From a virus, in IMG/VR virus record IMGVR_UViG_3300005253_003496, positions 1 through 32,813 of that record: a DNA stretch of 32,813 nucleotides; one strand, 5' to 3'. Positions 1-7,835 of the stretch are shown in pieces. Each line of letters starts with the position of its first letter. Positions within the stretch are counted from its first letter, which is position 1. The position numbers were made by a program, and so were the translations under genes. The notes under the pieces are model-generated. The model saw only the letters and a program-made list of their open reading frames with translations, was not told the origin of the DNA and ran no database searches.

Positions 1-1758
1 TCATCCAATAATCTCCATTCTTGCCGTATTGGCGCCGTTTCGGCCTTCAAGCGGCTCGTTGTGTAGTGCATGAAAAAGTGACCACGCCAAATCTGCGTGG
101 CCGGTATCGTCTGTGCGGCCAGCCACAAAGGTCATCTGTCTACCGCTGGGGGTCATGGTTTTGCGAATAGCCATCAAGCTGGCGGCCAGGTCGGTCCAGC
201 CGGCATCAAACTGCAGGCGGGCGTTGCGAATCACGTCCATGGCTTTCATCACCAACCGCACCTTGACCTCTGGCGAGTAGCTGAATGTGGTTAAGCCTGG
301 GAAGAACTGCCGCACTAGCTGCGCCACGCCTGAGCCCATGCCGGTGGTATCAAGCCCGATATAGGTAACCCGGTAACGCTGCGTGACCTTGCGGATAAAC
401 TCAGCCTGGGCCTGAAAGTCCATGCCCCGGAACTGATGGCGCTCTATTACCCGGAATGGCCCACCAGCCACTAACGGTGGAGCAACTACCACCAAGCCGG
501 CGCTGTCGCCATTTTCAGCAGGGTCATAACCCACCCACACCGGACGGTCAGCCAGTGGCCTGGCGGCAAACGGCTTGTAGTCATCCCACGCCTCCCAGGT
601 ATCCACCATGCAGGGCTGCAATAGCTTGAGCGGGAAGATCGAATCACCGTCATCAATAAACAGGCACATCAGCAGGTTGTTGAACTCTTCCGGGCTGTAC
701 TCTTCGCGCAGCTCTTCCAAATCAAACAGGTCACATCCCCGCCCGGCCGCATCCAAAATTGTGACGATCTGCCGCCATATACGGTCTTCACTCAGCCGGC
801 CAGGCTGCAAGGTGTCATGGCCAACATCAATCTTGACGCGCTTATCAGCGGGCAAACGCTTGTTTCGCCGCTCGCCAGTCCAAAGGGTGTAGGCCTCATG
901 CGCCATGGTGGATGGCGTACTGAAATAGGTTTTGCGCCACTTCTTGTGCAGGGCCATGCCGCTGGCCACTTTGTTGATCTGGTCGAAGCCCTGGACCCAA
1001 AAAAACTCATCAAAGTAAAAGTTTCCGCTGCGGCCTTGCGCCGTTCGGTAGTTGGTACCCAGAAAATGCAGCTCTGCCCCGTTCCATAAGACAATGGGAT
1101 CGCCGGTCAGCTTCACGCCGACTACTTCCATCAAGAACGTCTGCATGTAGGTTTTAAACTGGTGCGCTTGCGCCTTACTGGCGGATAGAAAAATCTGGTT
1201 GCGCCCGGTGGTGATCGCATCGATCAGCGCCTCGCGGGCGAAGTACCAGGTAGCGCCAATCTGCCGAGACTTTAGGATCATGCGCGTGCGCATGTTGCCG
1301 GCGCGGTACCAGTCCAGCTGGTAATCGAAACAACCCTCACGGAAAGCATCAACCAGCTTCTCGATTTGCTCTTCGCTCAGCTCGTTGCGCGTCGGCGGCT
1401 TTTTCGGGCCATCGTTGCGAGCAGCGATGTTGGGGTTGAGATCAGTTTCAGTGCCACCGCCCTGATAGCGCTGGATCCGCGCTTGGCGTTCTAGCTGCCG
1501 GTGCAGCAAATCGATCTCTTTGAAGTCCCCCCCGGTTTTCTGATCCTTGACGATCAGCTGCACCAAGCGGGCTTCCAATGCACCGCCCACTCGCTCTACA
1601 GTATCGGCGCGATCCCAGCCGTCTCGGTCCTTCCAGCTGTGAACTGTCTTTGCTTTCTCGCCCAGGTAATCAGCGATATCGCAGACGCGCCAACCCGTCC
1701 AGAACAAGAGTTTGGCGTGGCGTCGGCTGTCGGTTGGAGCTTGAGCAATAGCATTCAT
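1..1758 (-). CDS. P: Phage terminase large subunit, P2 gpP-like
   Basis: ATPase and probable nuclease subunit of the DNA packaging motor, acting with small subunit gpM at the empty capsid. The 585-aa product is close to P2 gpP (590 aa). An N-terminal helix-turn-helix-like stretch lies at about residues 14-46. A Walker-A-like segment, KSRQIGATW, is at 163-171 and a Walker-B-like segment, FYFDEFFW, at 247-254. A C-terminal nuclease-like part begins near VGYDPAENGDSAG, and HADLAW is near the end. I chose the ATG at 1758; the frame stays open upstream to 1875, but that stretch runs through the divergent control region and would exceed family length. It is the only leftward late gene in the window, which matches P2, where P and the portal gene Q are divergent from O. 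Q would follow directly beyond position 1. Identification is firm; the exact active-site residues are inferred. Confidence 0.95.
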   Translation of the reverse strand: MNAIAQAPTDSRRHAKLLFWTGWRVCDIADYLGEKAKTVHSWKDRDGWDRADTVERVGGALEARLVQLIVKDQKTGGDFKEIDLLHRQLERQARIQRYQGGGTETDLNPNIAARNDGPKKPPTRNELSEEQIEKLVDAFREGCFDYQLDWYRAGNMRTRMILKSRQIGATWYFAREALIDAITTGRNQIFLSASKAQAHQFKTYMQTFLMEVVGVKLTGDPIVLWNGAELHFLGTNYRTAQGRSGNFYFDEFFWVQGFDQINKVASGMALHKKWRKTYFSTPSTMAHEAYTLWTGERRNKRLPADKRVKIDVGHDTLQPGRLSEDRIWRQIVTILDAAGRGCDLFDLEELREEYSPEEFNNLLMCLFIDDGDSIFPLKLLQPCMVDTWEAWDDYKPFAARPLADRPVWVGYDPAENGDSAGLVVVAPPLVAGGPFRVIERHQFRGMDFQAQAEFIRKVTQRYRVTYIGLDTTGMGSGVAQLVRQFFPGLTTFSYSPEVKVRLVMKAMDVIRNARLQFDAGWTDLAASLMAIRKTMTPSGRQMTFVAGRTDDTGHADLAWSLFHALHNEPLEGRNGANTARMEIIG

Positions 1759-1805
1759 GGGGCTGATGCTGACTCCCTCCCGCGCGCGGAGCCTCCCCGC
1801 TAACG

Positions 1806-1820
1806 TGTAGCGCCCCCCGC
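1806..1820 (+). promoter_or_regulatory. Candidate late activator site 1 (upstream of O)
   Basis: TGTAGCGCCCCCCGC, one of three near-identical copies in the window (others at 8279 and 14593), lying 101 bases before the O start in the divergent P/O gap. The flanking CGCTA-N5-TAGCG inverted repeat at 1798-1812 is found only at this copy. In P2, Ogr activates late promoters at this position, so I infer an Ogr-type binding site. The classical P2 pattern TGT-N12-ACA is not matched; here it reads TGT-N15-ACY. I see no clear -10/-35 boxes. Confidence 0.55.
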
Positions 1821-1906
1821 CCCACTTGCTGCGCGTTGCTGGCAGCTCTCCCACTGCCGACCATGCCCTCAACACCTATCAGGTTTCAGGATTGAGGACG
1901 CAAGGC

Positions 1907-2752
1907 ATGCCAACCAAATTTCGCTCCAAGTTCTTCCGCGTCGCCGTAGAAGGCGCCACCACCGACGGCCGCAAGATCGAACGCCAGTGGATCGAAGACG
2001 CCGCCGCCAGCTACAACACCAACACCTACGGCGCACGGGTGTGGCTGGAGCATTTGCGTAGTCTCACCGCCGATGGTCCCTTCCGCGCTTATGGCGACGT
2101 TGTAGCGCTCAAGTCAGAAGAAGTGGAAGTCGCAGGGGTCAAGCGCCTAGCACTGTTCGCTCAGATTGAGCCCACCGATGAACTGATCGCGCTGAACAAA
2201 AAGCGCCAAAAGATCTACACCAGCATCGAGCTCAACCCGCGCTTTTCGGATACCGGCAAGGCCTACATGGAAGGGCTTGCAGTCACCGACAGCCCCGCCA
2301 GCCTCGGTACTGAAATGCTAGCTTTCTCAGCGCAGCACCCAGACGCCAACCCATTGTCAGGCCGCAAGCTGCACCCGGAAAATCTGTTTTCAGAATTGGT
2401 AGAGATCGATCTCGACTTCGAGACCGTTACCCCTGCCGAGCCAAGCAAAGCCGATGGTCTCTTCGCCCGCGTGCGCGAGATCATGGGTAAGCAAAAGGAC
2501 AAAGAAGGCAAGGACGCCACCCTCTTCAATGAGCTGGGTGAAAGCGTCGAAGCCATTGCCCAGCACCTGGCAGACCAGGACAAAAACCACACCCAGATCA
2601 AGGCTGATCTGGACACTTTGCGCAACGACTACAAGAGCACTTCACAGCAGCTCGACGAACTGTTGAAGAAGCTCGAAGGCGAGCCAGAACGTGACTACAC
2701 CCAGCGCCCACCGCTACCAGGCGGGAGCGGCCAAACGCTGGCCACGTACTGA
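1907..2752 (+). CDS. O: Capsid scaffolding protein with serine protease domain, P2 gpO-like
   Basis: Internal scaffold for procapsid assembly that also carries the head maturation protease. The 281-aa product matches P2 gpO (284 aa). Asp20, His49 and Ser106 (in TSIEL) fall almost exactly where the P2 catalytic triad lies (about 19, 48 and 107), so the protease looks intact. The C-terminal third is charged and helical (roughly residues 190-255), fitting the scaffolding helix. The frame is open from 1826, but the ATG at 1907 gives the family N-terminus (MPTKFRSKFFRV) and is preceded by GAGG. It is the first gene of the rightward head operon, downstream of candidate late site 1. Confidence 0.95.
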   Translation: MPTKFRSKFFRVAVEGATTDGRKIERQWIEDAAASYNTNTYGARVWLEHLRSLTADGPFRAYGDVVALKSEEVEVAGVKRLALFAQIEPTDELIALNKKRQKIYTSIELNPRFSDTGKAYMEGLAVTDSPASLGTEMLAFSAQHPDANPLSGRKLHPENLFSELVEIDLDFETVTPAEPSKADGLFARVREIMGKQKDKEGKDATLFNELGESVEAIAQHLADQDKNHTQIKADLDTLRNDYKSTSQQLDELLKKLEGEPERDYTQRPPLPGGSGQTLATY

Positions 2753-2803
2753 CCTCAAATCAACCTGACAACGCTGATCAAACCCTGACGCACGGAGCAC
2801 CTC

Positions 2804-3814
2804 ATGCGCAAAGATACCCGAATTGCTTTTAACGCTTACCTAGGCCAAATGGCCAAAATTAACGGCGTAGCCGAAGCTGTACACAAGTTCAGCGTCGAAC
2901 CCTCGGTTCAACAGTCGCTTGAAACAGCCATTCAAGAATCAACCGACCTGCTCACCAAGATCAACATCATGGGTGTAACCGAGCAGTCCGGACAGGCGCT
3001 GCTGCTGGGCGTTAATGGCCCCATTGCCAGCCGCACCAACACCGCCGTCGGGAACCGCCGTAACCCTGGCGACCGTAGCTCGCTGAGTAAAGATGAATAC
3101 ACCTGTAAGAAGACCGACTTCGACAGCGCCTTCCCTTATCAGCTCCTGGATCAGTGGGCCAAGTTCCCCGACTTTCAGCCACGCTTGAGCGGCGCTATCG
3201 CTAAACGCCAAGGGCTTGACCGCATCATGATCGGCTTTAACGGCGTGAGCGCTGCGGCCGAGACTGATATCGACGCGAACCCACTGGGCGAAGACGTCAA
3301 CATTGGCTGGCTGCAGAAGGTCCGCGTCGGCGCACCTGATCGTGTAATGGACGAGGTTGTGGTCGATTCCGAAGAGGTCACCATCGGCGCCACCGGCGAT
3401 TACAAGTCGCTCGATGCTTTGGTGTACGACGCCGTGCAAATGCTCGACCCATGGCACCGCAACCATCCTGACCTGATCGTAATGGTTTCGCGCAATTTGC
3501 TGCACGGCAAACTACTGAAAGCCGTTGAGCGTGGCGCGGCATCCAACCAGGAAGAATTGGCAGCGGATGAAATCATCAGCAACGCCCGCCTTGGTGGCCT
3601 TCGCCCTTACGACGCGCCCTACTTCCCCGACAACACCGTGCTGGTGACCACGCTGAGCAACCTGTCGATCTACTGGCAGGAAGGCGCCCGCCGCCGTCAC
3701 ATTAAGGAAGAGCCCGAATACGACCGCATTGCTGATTACCAGTCTTCCAACGATGCCTACGTCATCGAAGACTTCGGCCTGATCGCCCTGATCGAGAACA
3801 TCGCAGAGGTATAA
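2804..3814 (+). CDS. N: Major capsid protein, P2 gpN-like
   Basis: Main shell protein of the icosahedral head, normally cleaved at its N-terminus by the O protease during maturation. The 336-aa product is slightly shorter than P2 gpN (357 aa). It has the typical helical N-terminus (MRKDTRIAFNAYLGQMAKI), a conserved central block around GVTEQSGQALLLG, and the C-terminal AYVIEDFGLIALIENI segment. The ATG at 2804 follows CGGAGCACC, a ribosome site close to those used elsewhere in this phage. It sits between the scaffold and the small terminase, the standard P2 order. Nothing unusual is seen. Confidence 0.96.
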   Translation: MRKDTRIAFNAYLGQMAKINGVAEAVHKFSVEPSVQQSLETAIQESTDLLTKINIMGVTEQSGQALLLGVNGPIASRTNTAVGNRRNPGDRSSLSKDEYTCKKTDFDSAFPYQLLDQWAKFPDFQPRLSGAIAKRQGLDRIMIGFNGVSAAAETDIDANPLGEDVNIGWLQKVRVGAPDRVMDEVVVDSEEVTIGATGDYKSLDALVYDAVQMLDPWHRNHPDLIVMVSRNLLHGKLLKAVERGAASNQEELAADEIISNARLGGLRPYDAPYFPDNTVLVTTLSNLSIYWQEGARRRHIKEEPEYDRIADYQSSNDAYVIEDFGLIALIENIAEV

Positions 3815-3816
3815 CC

Positions 3817-4524
3817 GTGCCACTATCACCCGCACAGCAGTCACAACAACGCAAGCGCGCCGCCAAGGCGGCCGCTTCCGTTGGGCCGGCGTTGACCATG
3901 CAAGGCGCTACCGCCTACGAGATGCAGCTCGCCCAGCTGCATCAGCACCGCCTGCAGCTAAAACAGGTGCAAAGCCAAGAGGCCAAAGCCGAGCTCAAGC
4001 GCCGGATCCTGCCTGATTACGGCCCTTACATCGACGGCGCACTCAGCGCCGGCAAAGGTGCTCAAGATGAGGTGCTCACAACCCTCATGCTTTGGCACCT
4101 CGACGCTGGTGAGATCGACGTCGGCCTGCGCATCGGCGAATACGTGCTGCAGCACAAAATGATCATGCCGGATCGCTTTAACCGCTCCGCCGCTTGCCTG
4201 ATCGCCGAAGAGCCTGCCGAGCTGGCCCTGCGCGCCATGAAGGCCGGCAACAGCTTTCCGGTAGCGTCTCTGCTCGAAGCGCAGCGCATCACTGCCGATC
4301 ACGACATGCCCGATCAGGCCCGCGCCAAAATTCACTTGGCCATCGGTCGCGCCTATGCCTTTGGCATCGACAAAGACCAGGTGACCGAAGATCAAGCCGA
4401 GCTGCTCGAAAACGCCCGTGAGCACATCACCCGCGCCATCGAGCTCGACGACAAGTGCGGCGGCAAAAAAGATCTCGAAGGCGTTGCCCGCCTTCTCAAG
4501 AAACACGCCGGCACTCCCGGCTAA
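3817..4524 (+). CDS. M: Terminase small (endonuclease) subunit, P2 gpM-like
   Basis: DNA-recognition and cos-cleaving partner of the large terminase. The 235-aa product is close to P2 gpM (247 aa). The N-terminus is basic and helical (SQQRKRAAKAAA), the middle holds ILPDYGPYIDG, and the C-terminal half consists of helical hairpins. The start is a GTG at 3817, only two bases after the capsid stop, so translation is probably coupled to the capsid gene. The only in-frame alternative starts lie well inside the conserved region. A 97-base gap follows before L; it contains an imperfectly placed 7-bp inverted repeat (4551-4557 with 4590-4596). Confidence 0.93.
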   Translation: MPLSPAQQSQQRKRAAKAAASVGPALTMQGATAYEMQLAQLHQHRLQLKQVQSQEAKAELKRRILPDYGPYIDGALSAGKGAQDEVLTTLMLWHLDAGEIDVGLRIGEYVLQHKMIMPDRFNRSAACLIAEEPAELALRAMKAGNSFPVASLLEAQRITADHDMPDQARAKIHLAIGRAYAFGIDKDQVTEDQAELLENAREHITRAIELDDKCGGKKDLEGVARLLKKHAGTPG

Positions 4525-4621
4525 CCGAGCGTTCCCCACGCACCGGCGGCTCGGGGCTGATCAGCGGTTTAATCCTTTCCAGCTGTGACGCCCCGACCAC
4601 CGCCGACTATTTGAGGTATTC

Positions 4622-5083
4622 ATGAGCGGATTCGTCGGCCAGGCTCAAACCGAGCCATTCATCCTCAGCAACGACGGCTTTTTTCCCGCCATTGACGCCA
4701 CCGCCTTGCGCGCCGGCATTCGCCTATCGGGCGACGTCTCAGACGCCCGCCTCGAAGGCAGCATCATCAGCGCCATGATCACTACCAACCGCGAACTCAA
4801 AGTGCGCAAAGCCATGTGGCAAGCAGCAGGCCACAGCACCCTGGCAGCCGTTGACGACATGACCATCGGCGGCAAAAACGCACTTGAAGTGACCTATACG
4901 CGCGCCGTACAAGCACTGGTCGGCGCCGAACATGCAGAGCGCTATCGCGGTTACGACCCCACCAACAGCGGGGCCAGCAAAGGTGACGAGATCCTGCCCA
5001 CCGCAGACGACTACCGCCGCGACCACCGCCACGCACTGCGTGACCTGCTCGGCACCGGTCACGCCACGGTAGAGCTCATCTGA
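4622..5083 (+). CDS. L: Head completion/stabilization protein, P2 gpL-like
   Basis: Head completion protein that in P2 is needed to stabilise filled capsids before tail joining. The 153-aa product compares with P2 gpL at 169 aa. It has the family's helical pattern with ATALRAGIRL near the N-terminus and a C-terminal DDYRRDHRHALRDLLG segment. The ATG at 4622 follows TTGAGGTATTC, a usable ribosome site. The stop overlaps the start of the X gene (TGATG at 5081-5085), so the two are probably translationally coupled. Confidence 0.93.
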   Translation: MSGFVGQAQTEPFILSNDGFFPAIDATALRAGIRLSGDVSDARLEGSIISAMITTNRELKVRKAMWQAAGHSTLAAVDDMTIGGKNALEVTYTRAVQALVGAEHAERYRGYDPTNSGASKGDEILPTADDYRRDHRHALRDLLGTGHATVELI

Positions 5084-5292
5084 TGGAACAGGCCCGCTCG
5101 ATCCAGGGCGACACGGTGGATGCCATCGCCTGGCGTTACTACGGTCGCACCGCTGGCGTGGTCGAGCAGATCCTGCAAGCGAACCCCGGCTTGGCAGATC
5201 AAGGGCCGGTAATAGCCAACGGCACGTTGGTCGCCTTGCCCACAGCACCCGCAACAACCGAAACCGCCAAAGCGGTCAACCTCTGGGATTAA
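5083..5292 (+). CDS. X: Tail protein X, LysM-like
   Basis: Small essential tail protein of the P2 group, 69 aa here against 67 in P2. The sequence has a LysM-like pattern: GDTVDAIAWRYYGR near the N-terminus, a central ILQANPGLADQGP, then GTLVALP. LysM folds bind peptidoglycan-type glycans, and in P2 gpX is assigned to the tail tip or hub; the exact role here is inferred from the family. The start overlaps the L stop, and the lysis genes begin 13 bases downstream, the order seen in P2 (X before the lysis cassette). Confidence 0.93.
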   Translation: MEQARSIQGDTVDAIAWRYYGRTAGVVEQILQANPGLADQGPVIANGTLVALPTAPATTETAKAVNLWD

Positions 5293-5304
5293 CAAGGAAG
5301 TCAC

Positions 5305-5670
5305 ATGGCCGACCCCACCACTAGCACCGTCATTGTTACTGCCGCCGCCGGCGTTGGCCTCTCAGCCATGGCACCGCAGTTGGATGGCAACGCCCTGTTT
5401 GGCGCCATCATCGGCGCCGCCTTGATTGCCGTGAATCAGCACGACCTCAAAGCCTGGCAGCGCCTGCTCGGTTTGCTGGTATCCATCGGCGCCGGCTATG
5501 TGTGCGCCGCCGAGATCGTCACCCAAACACCCCTCACCCGCACTGCACCCGCAGCCTTTATCGGCGCTGTGCTGGTGGTGCCTGTCGTACTGAAAACGCT
5601 GGACGTCATCGACAAAACCGACTTCGCCAGCTTCGTTCCCAGTTGGTTCAAACGGGACAAGGGAGAATGA
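5305..5670 (+). CDS. Putative holin (first of two lysis membrane proteins)
   Basis: A 121-aa hydrophobic protein at the head of the lysis cassette, in the place of P2 Y. Three hydrophobic segments are visible, at about residues 8-22 to 42 (GAIIGAALIAV), 52-68 (LLGLLVSIGAGYVCAA) and 80-98 (APAAFIGAVLVVPVVL). The C-terminus is charged (SWFKRDKGE). This pattern fits a class I-type holin, which forms inner-membrane lesions to release the endolysin. It starts 13 bases after X with AAGGAAG upstream, and its stop overlaps the next holin-like gene (ATGA at 5667-5670). Which of the two is the holin and which the antiholin cannot be told from sequence. Confidence 0.75.
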   Translation: MADPTTSTVIVTAAAGVGLSAMAPQLDGNALFGAIIGAALIAVNQHDLKAWQRLLGLLVSIGAGYVCAAEIVTQTPLTRTAPAAFIGAVLVVPVVLKTLDVIDKTDFASFVPSWFKRDKGE

Positions 5671-5945
5671 CCATGCTCAGCACCCTGTTCGCCACCTTCG
5701 TTGCCACAGCGCACATCATCACCGCGCTGCGGCTGGTCTGCTTTCGCCGCCGTGGCTCACGCATCCGACGGGGTATTGCCTTGCTGGCTGCGCTGCTCAT
5801 CGGCACCCTGCTGTGCAACGCCGTAGACATCATGGTGTTTCAGCAGCCCGTCACCATCTGGCAAGGCTCACTCGCCATTCTGCTGCTGATCCTCGTGTAC
5901 CGCTCACGCGGCAATCTTGCCGCCCTGATGAGGCCCACACCATGA
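5667..5945 (+). CDS. Holin-family membrane protein (second; holin or antiholin)
   Basis: A 92-aa protein with three hydrophobic segments: about residues 3-20, 33-50 (IALLAALLIGTLLCNAV) and 62-78 (WQGSLAILLLILVYR). A basic loop, FRRRGSRIRRG, lies between the first two. It resembles the small three-helix holins that pair with a muramidase in Pseudomonas P2-like prophages. I chose the ATG at 5667, which overlaps the previous stop (ATGA), over the much longer upstream frame that would run antisense to good sense in the previous gene. ATG at 5673 is a second possible start, so a dual-start holin/antiholin arrangement is possible but unproven. Its own stop overlaps the endolysin start. Confidence 0.72.
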   Translation: MTMLSTLFATFVATAHIITALRLVCFRRRGSRIRRGIALLAALLIGTLLCNAVDIMVFQQPVTIWQGSLAILLLILVYRSRGNLAALMRPTP

Positions 5946-6784
5946 CCACCACCCTGCGCCACGGCGCCACCGGCCAAGCCGTTAGCCGCTTGCAAAAGCA
6001 GCTCAACCAGCAAGGCGCAAACCTGCTGACCGATGGGGATTATGGCGACGCCACCGAGCGCGCCGTGCGTAGCTACCAACTGCGTCTGGGTTTGGTGGCT
6101 GATGGCATCGCCGGCCCCAAGACGCAACATGCTTTGGCCGGTGGCGACTGCGCCCTGCTGTTGCGCAACAGCACCCTACAGGCCGCAGCGCAGCGCCTTG
6201 GTTTGGAGCTGGCCGTGGTTTATGCCGTGAACGAGGTAGAGAGCAGCGGCGAAGGATTTTTGCTTAACGGCAAGCCCAAGATCCTGTACGAGCGCCACAT
6301 CATGCATCAGCGCCTCAGCCTCATGCGCACCGATGACGACGACGCCACCTTGCTCAAGGCCCACGCCGATCAGCTCGCCGAGTGTTACCCCAACCTGGTC
6401 AACACCAAGCCCGGCGGCTATGCTGGCGGTACCGCCGAGCACCAGCGCCTAGCGCAAGCCAAAATGATCGATGCTGTTGCCGCGTTGGAATCCACCAGCT
6501 GGGGCGCGTTCCAGATCATGGGCTACCACGGCGAGCGGCTCGGATATGCCAGCGTGAGCGACTTTGCGCAGCGCATGGCACAGGATGAAAACCAGCAATT
6601 TGAAGCATTCATCCGCTTCATCGAGGCAGACCCCGCCCTGCACAAAGCACTCAAAGCCAAGCGCTGGACCGAGTTCGCCCGCCGCTACAACGGCCCCGCC
6701 TACGCCCGCAACCTGTACGACATAAAACTGCAGCGCGCCTATCAGCGCCATACTGACTGTGAGTGCGGAGCAAAAGCCGCATGA
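5942..6784 (+). CDS. Endolysin: peptidoglycan-binding domain plus N-acetylmuramidase (DUF3380-type)
   Basis: Cell-wall hydrolase that releases progeny, 280 aa. Residues about 5-65 form a PG_binding_1 domain (LRHGATGQAVSRLQ, then DGDYGDATERAVRSYQ and DGIAGPKT). From about 75 on is an N-acetylmuramidase of the DUF3380 family: a likely catalytic glutamate in NEVESSG, then KPKILYERH, STSWGAFQIMGYH and ARRYNGP. There is no signal peptide or anchor, so export should depend on the holins. The ATG at 5942 overlaps the holin stop (ATGA), and the stop overlaps the i-spanin start (ATGA). P2 itself uses a different endolysin (gpK), so this is a lysis-module exchange that is common in Pseudomonas relatives. 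Confidence 0.92.
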   Translation: MTTTLRHGATGQAVSRLQKQLNQQGANLLTDGDYGDATERAVRSYQLRLGLVADGIAGPKTQHALAGGDCALLLRNSTLQAAAQRLGLELAVVYAVNEVESSGEGFLLNGKPKILYERHIMHQRLSLMRTDDDDATLLKAHADQLAECYPNLVNTKPGGYAGGTAEHQRLAQAKMIDAVAALESTSWGAFQIMGYHGERLGYASVSDFAQRMAQDENQQFEAFIRFIEADPALHKALKAKRWTEFARRYNGPAYARNLYDIKLQRAYQRHTDCECGAKAA

Positions 6785-7242
6785 CCACCCTACGCCAAAG
6801 CCTCTACGGCCTCGCCCTCCTCGCCGCCCTCGCTGGGCTGGTCTGGATCCAACATCAGCGGGCAGAAATTGCGCAGGGCGAAACCAAACTAGCCACCAAC
6901 CGCGCCCAACAGGCCGAGCAGCAAAGCGTCTCACGCCAGCAAACCATCGGCGAGCTCACCACCGCGCTGGCCACCGAGCGCACCAGCCAACAGCACCTGC
7001 AGGCCCAGCAATCAGACATCCGCCAGCAGCTGCGCACCAGCCAACAGAGAATCGAGGCGCTAACCCGTGAAAATGAAGAACTACGCCAATGGGCTGATGT
7101 TGAGCTGCCTGCTATTGCTCGCAGCCTGCGGGACCGTCCCGCCATCACCGGCGCCGCAGACTATCAGGCTTGGTTGTCCCGCCGTAACGCCCTGCACGCT
7201 GAGCGCAACCCAACCCCAGCGCAACGGCAACCTGCTGACTGA
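6781..7242 (+). CDS. lysB: Inner-membrane spanin subunit, LysB/Rz-like
   Basis: The 153-aa protein has one N-terminal membrane anchor (about residues 7-23, LYGLALLAALAGLVW). A long helical coiled-coil part rich in Gln, Ala and Glu follows (about 27-105), and then a short tail with DVELPAIARSL and PAITGA. This is the layout of i-spanins, which link to an outer-membrane lipoprotein and fuse the two membranes at lysis. The start overlaps the endolysin stop. The o-spanin gene starts inside it in the +1 frame at 7067, as in lambda Rz/Rz1 and P2 lysB/lysC. Confidence 0.88.
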   Translation: MTTLRQSLYGLALLAALAGLVWIQHQRAEIAQGETKLATNRAQQAEQQSVSRQQTIGELTTALATERTSQQHLQAQQSDIRQQLRTSQQRIEALTRENEELRQWADVELPAIARSLRDRPAITGAADYQAWLSRRNALHAERNPTPAQRQPAD

Positions 7243-7360
7243 CACTGACGTCATCGAGGCCGACTGGGCCGAATGCGCCGCCAAGGTCGATATGCTTTAC
7301 CAGTACCAGGAGCAACACCATGTACAAACCCAGCAGCCTCAAACAACACCTGATCACTAG
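7067..7360 (+). CDS. lysC: Outer-membrane spanin lipoprotein, LysC/Rz1-like, embedded in lysB
   Basis: A 97-aa lipoprotein starting inside lysB in the +1 frame. It has a lysine start (MKMK), a short hydrophobic stretch (LMLSCLLLLAAC) ending in a lipobox LAAC, and then a Pro-rich mature region (GTVPPSPAPQ), all typical of o-spanins. The start is GTG at 7067 or ATG at 7073; the choice changes only two residues. It overlaps lysB by 176 bases and continues past it, and its last 41 bases overlap the tail gene R. Two genes share almost every base of this stretch, which limits how any of them can drift. Confidence 0.87.
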   Translation: MKMKNYANGLMLSCLLLLAACGTVPPSPAPQTIRLGCPAVTPCTLSATQPQRNGNLLTDTDVIEADWAECAAKVDMLYQYQEQHHVQTQQPQTTPDH

Positions 7361-7835
7361 CGTCGCCGAGCTGCGTCCATCGCCTGATCGCGTGCTGGTG
7401 TTCATGGATGATGGCAACGTGGTTTGCTCCAGCGCCGCCGGCCTGTCGTTTGAATACCGCTACACCCTCAAACTGATCATCACCGACTTCGCCGGCGATC
7501 CCGATGCCGTGTTCATTCCCCTGCTCGCCTGGATCGGTGAACACCAACGCGAGCTGCTCGACAACCACGACCAACGCCAGACCGCCATCGGCTTTGATGC
7601 CGAAGTGCTCGCCAACGACCTGGTAGACATCGAGATCAGCCTGCCGCTCACCGAGCGCGTGATCGTCAAGCGGCAAGAAAACGGCACACTCACCATCACC
7701 CACCCAGCAGAGCCTCAGTTAGACGCGCCCCTGCCCGCCGGCAACTACCAGCTAATGACCGCAAACGGCGATATCGCCGCCGAGTGGCAAAGCGGCGAGC
7801 CTCTTGAGGCCTACGGAACACCCGCCAGTGAGTGA
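7320..7835 (+). CDS. R: Tail completion protein, P2 gpR-like
   Basis: Tail completion protein that in P2 is needed with S to join or finish tails. The 171-aa product compares with P2 gpR at 155 aa. It shows MYKPSSLKQHL at the N-terminus and FEYRYTLKLIITDFAG in the first half, both typical of the family, followed by LLAWIGEHQRELL. The ATG at 7320 lies inside the end of the o-spanin gene, with GGAG about ten bases upstream. The C-terminal extension beyond the P2 length (APLPAGNYQLMTANGDIAAEWQ) resembles a short beta repeat. Confidence 0.88.
   Translation: MYKPSSLKQHLITSVAELRPSPDRVLVFMDDGNVVCSSAAGLSFEYRYTLKLIITDFAGDPDAVFIPLLAWIGEHQRELLDNHDQRQTAIGFDAEVLANDLVDIEISLPLTERVIVKRQENGTLTITHPAEPQLDAPLPAGNYQLMTANGDIAAEWQSGEPLEAYGTPASE

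Noticed and set aside
1759-1906. P2-type Ogr sites (TGT-N12-ACA)
   Set aside because: The exact P2 spacing was not found at the late promoters; the repeated TGTARCGCCCCCCGC motif was reported instead.
2939-3505. Long open frame on the minus strand inside the capsid gene (188 codons)
   Set aside because: It lies fully antisense to the clear major capsid gene; such frames are common opposite GC-rich coding sequence, and it has no ribosome site or recognisable family.
4525-4621. Terminator between M and L
   Set aside because: The 7-bp inverted repeat has a loop of about 32 bases and no T-run, and the L gene should be co-transcribed with M.
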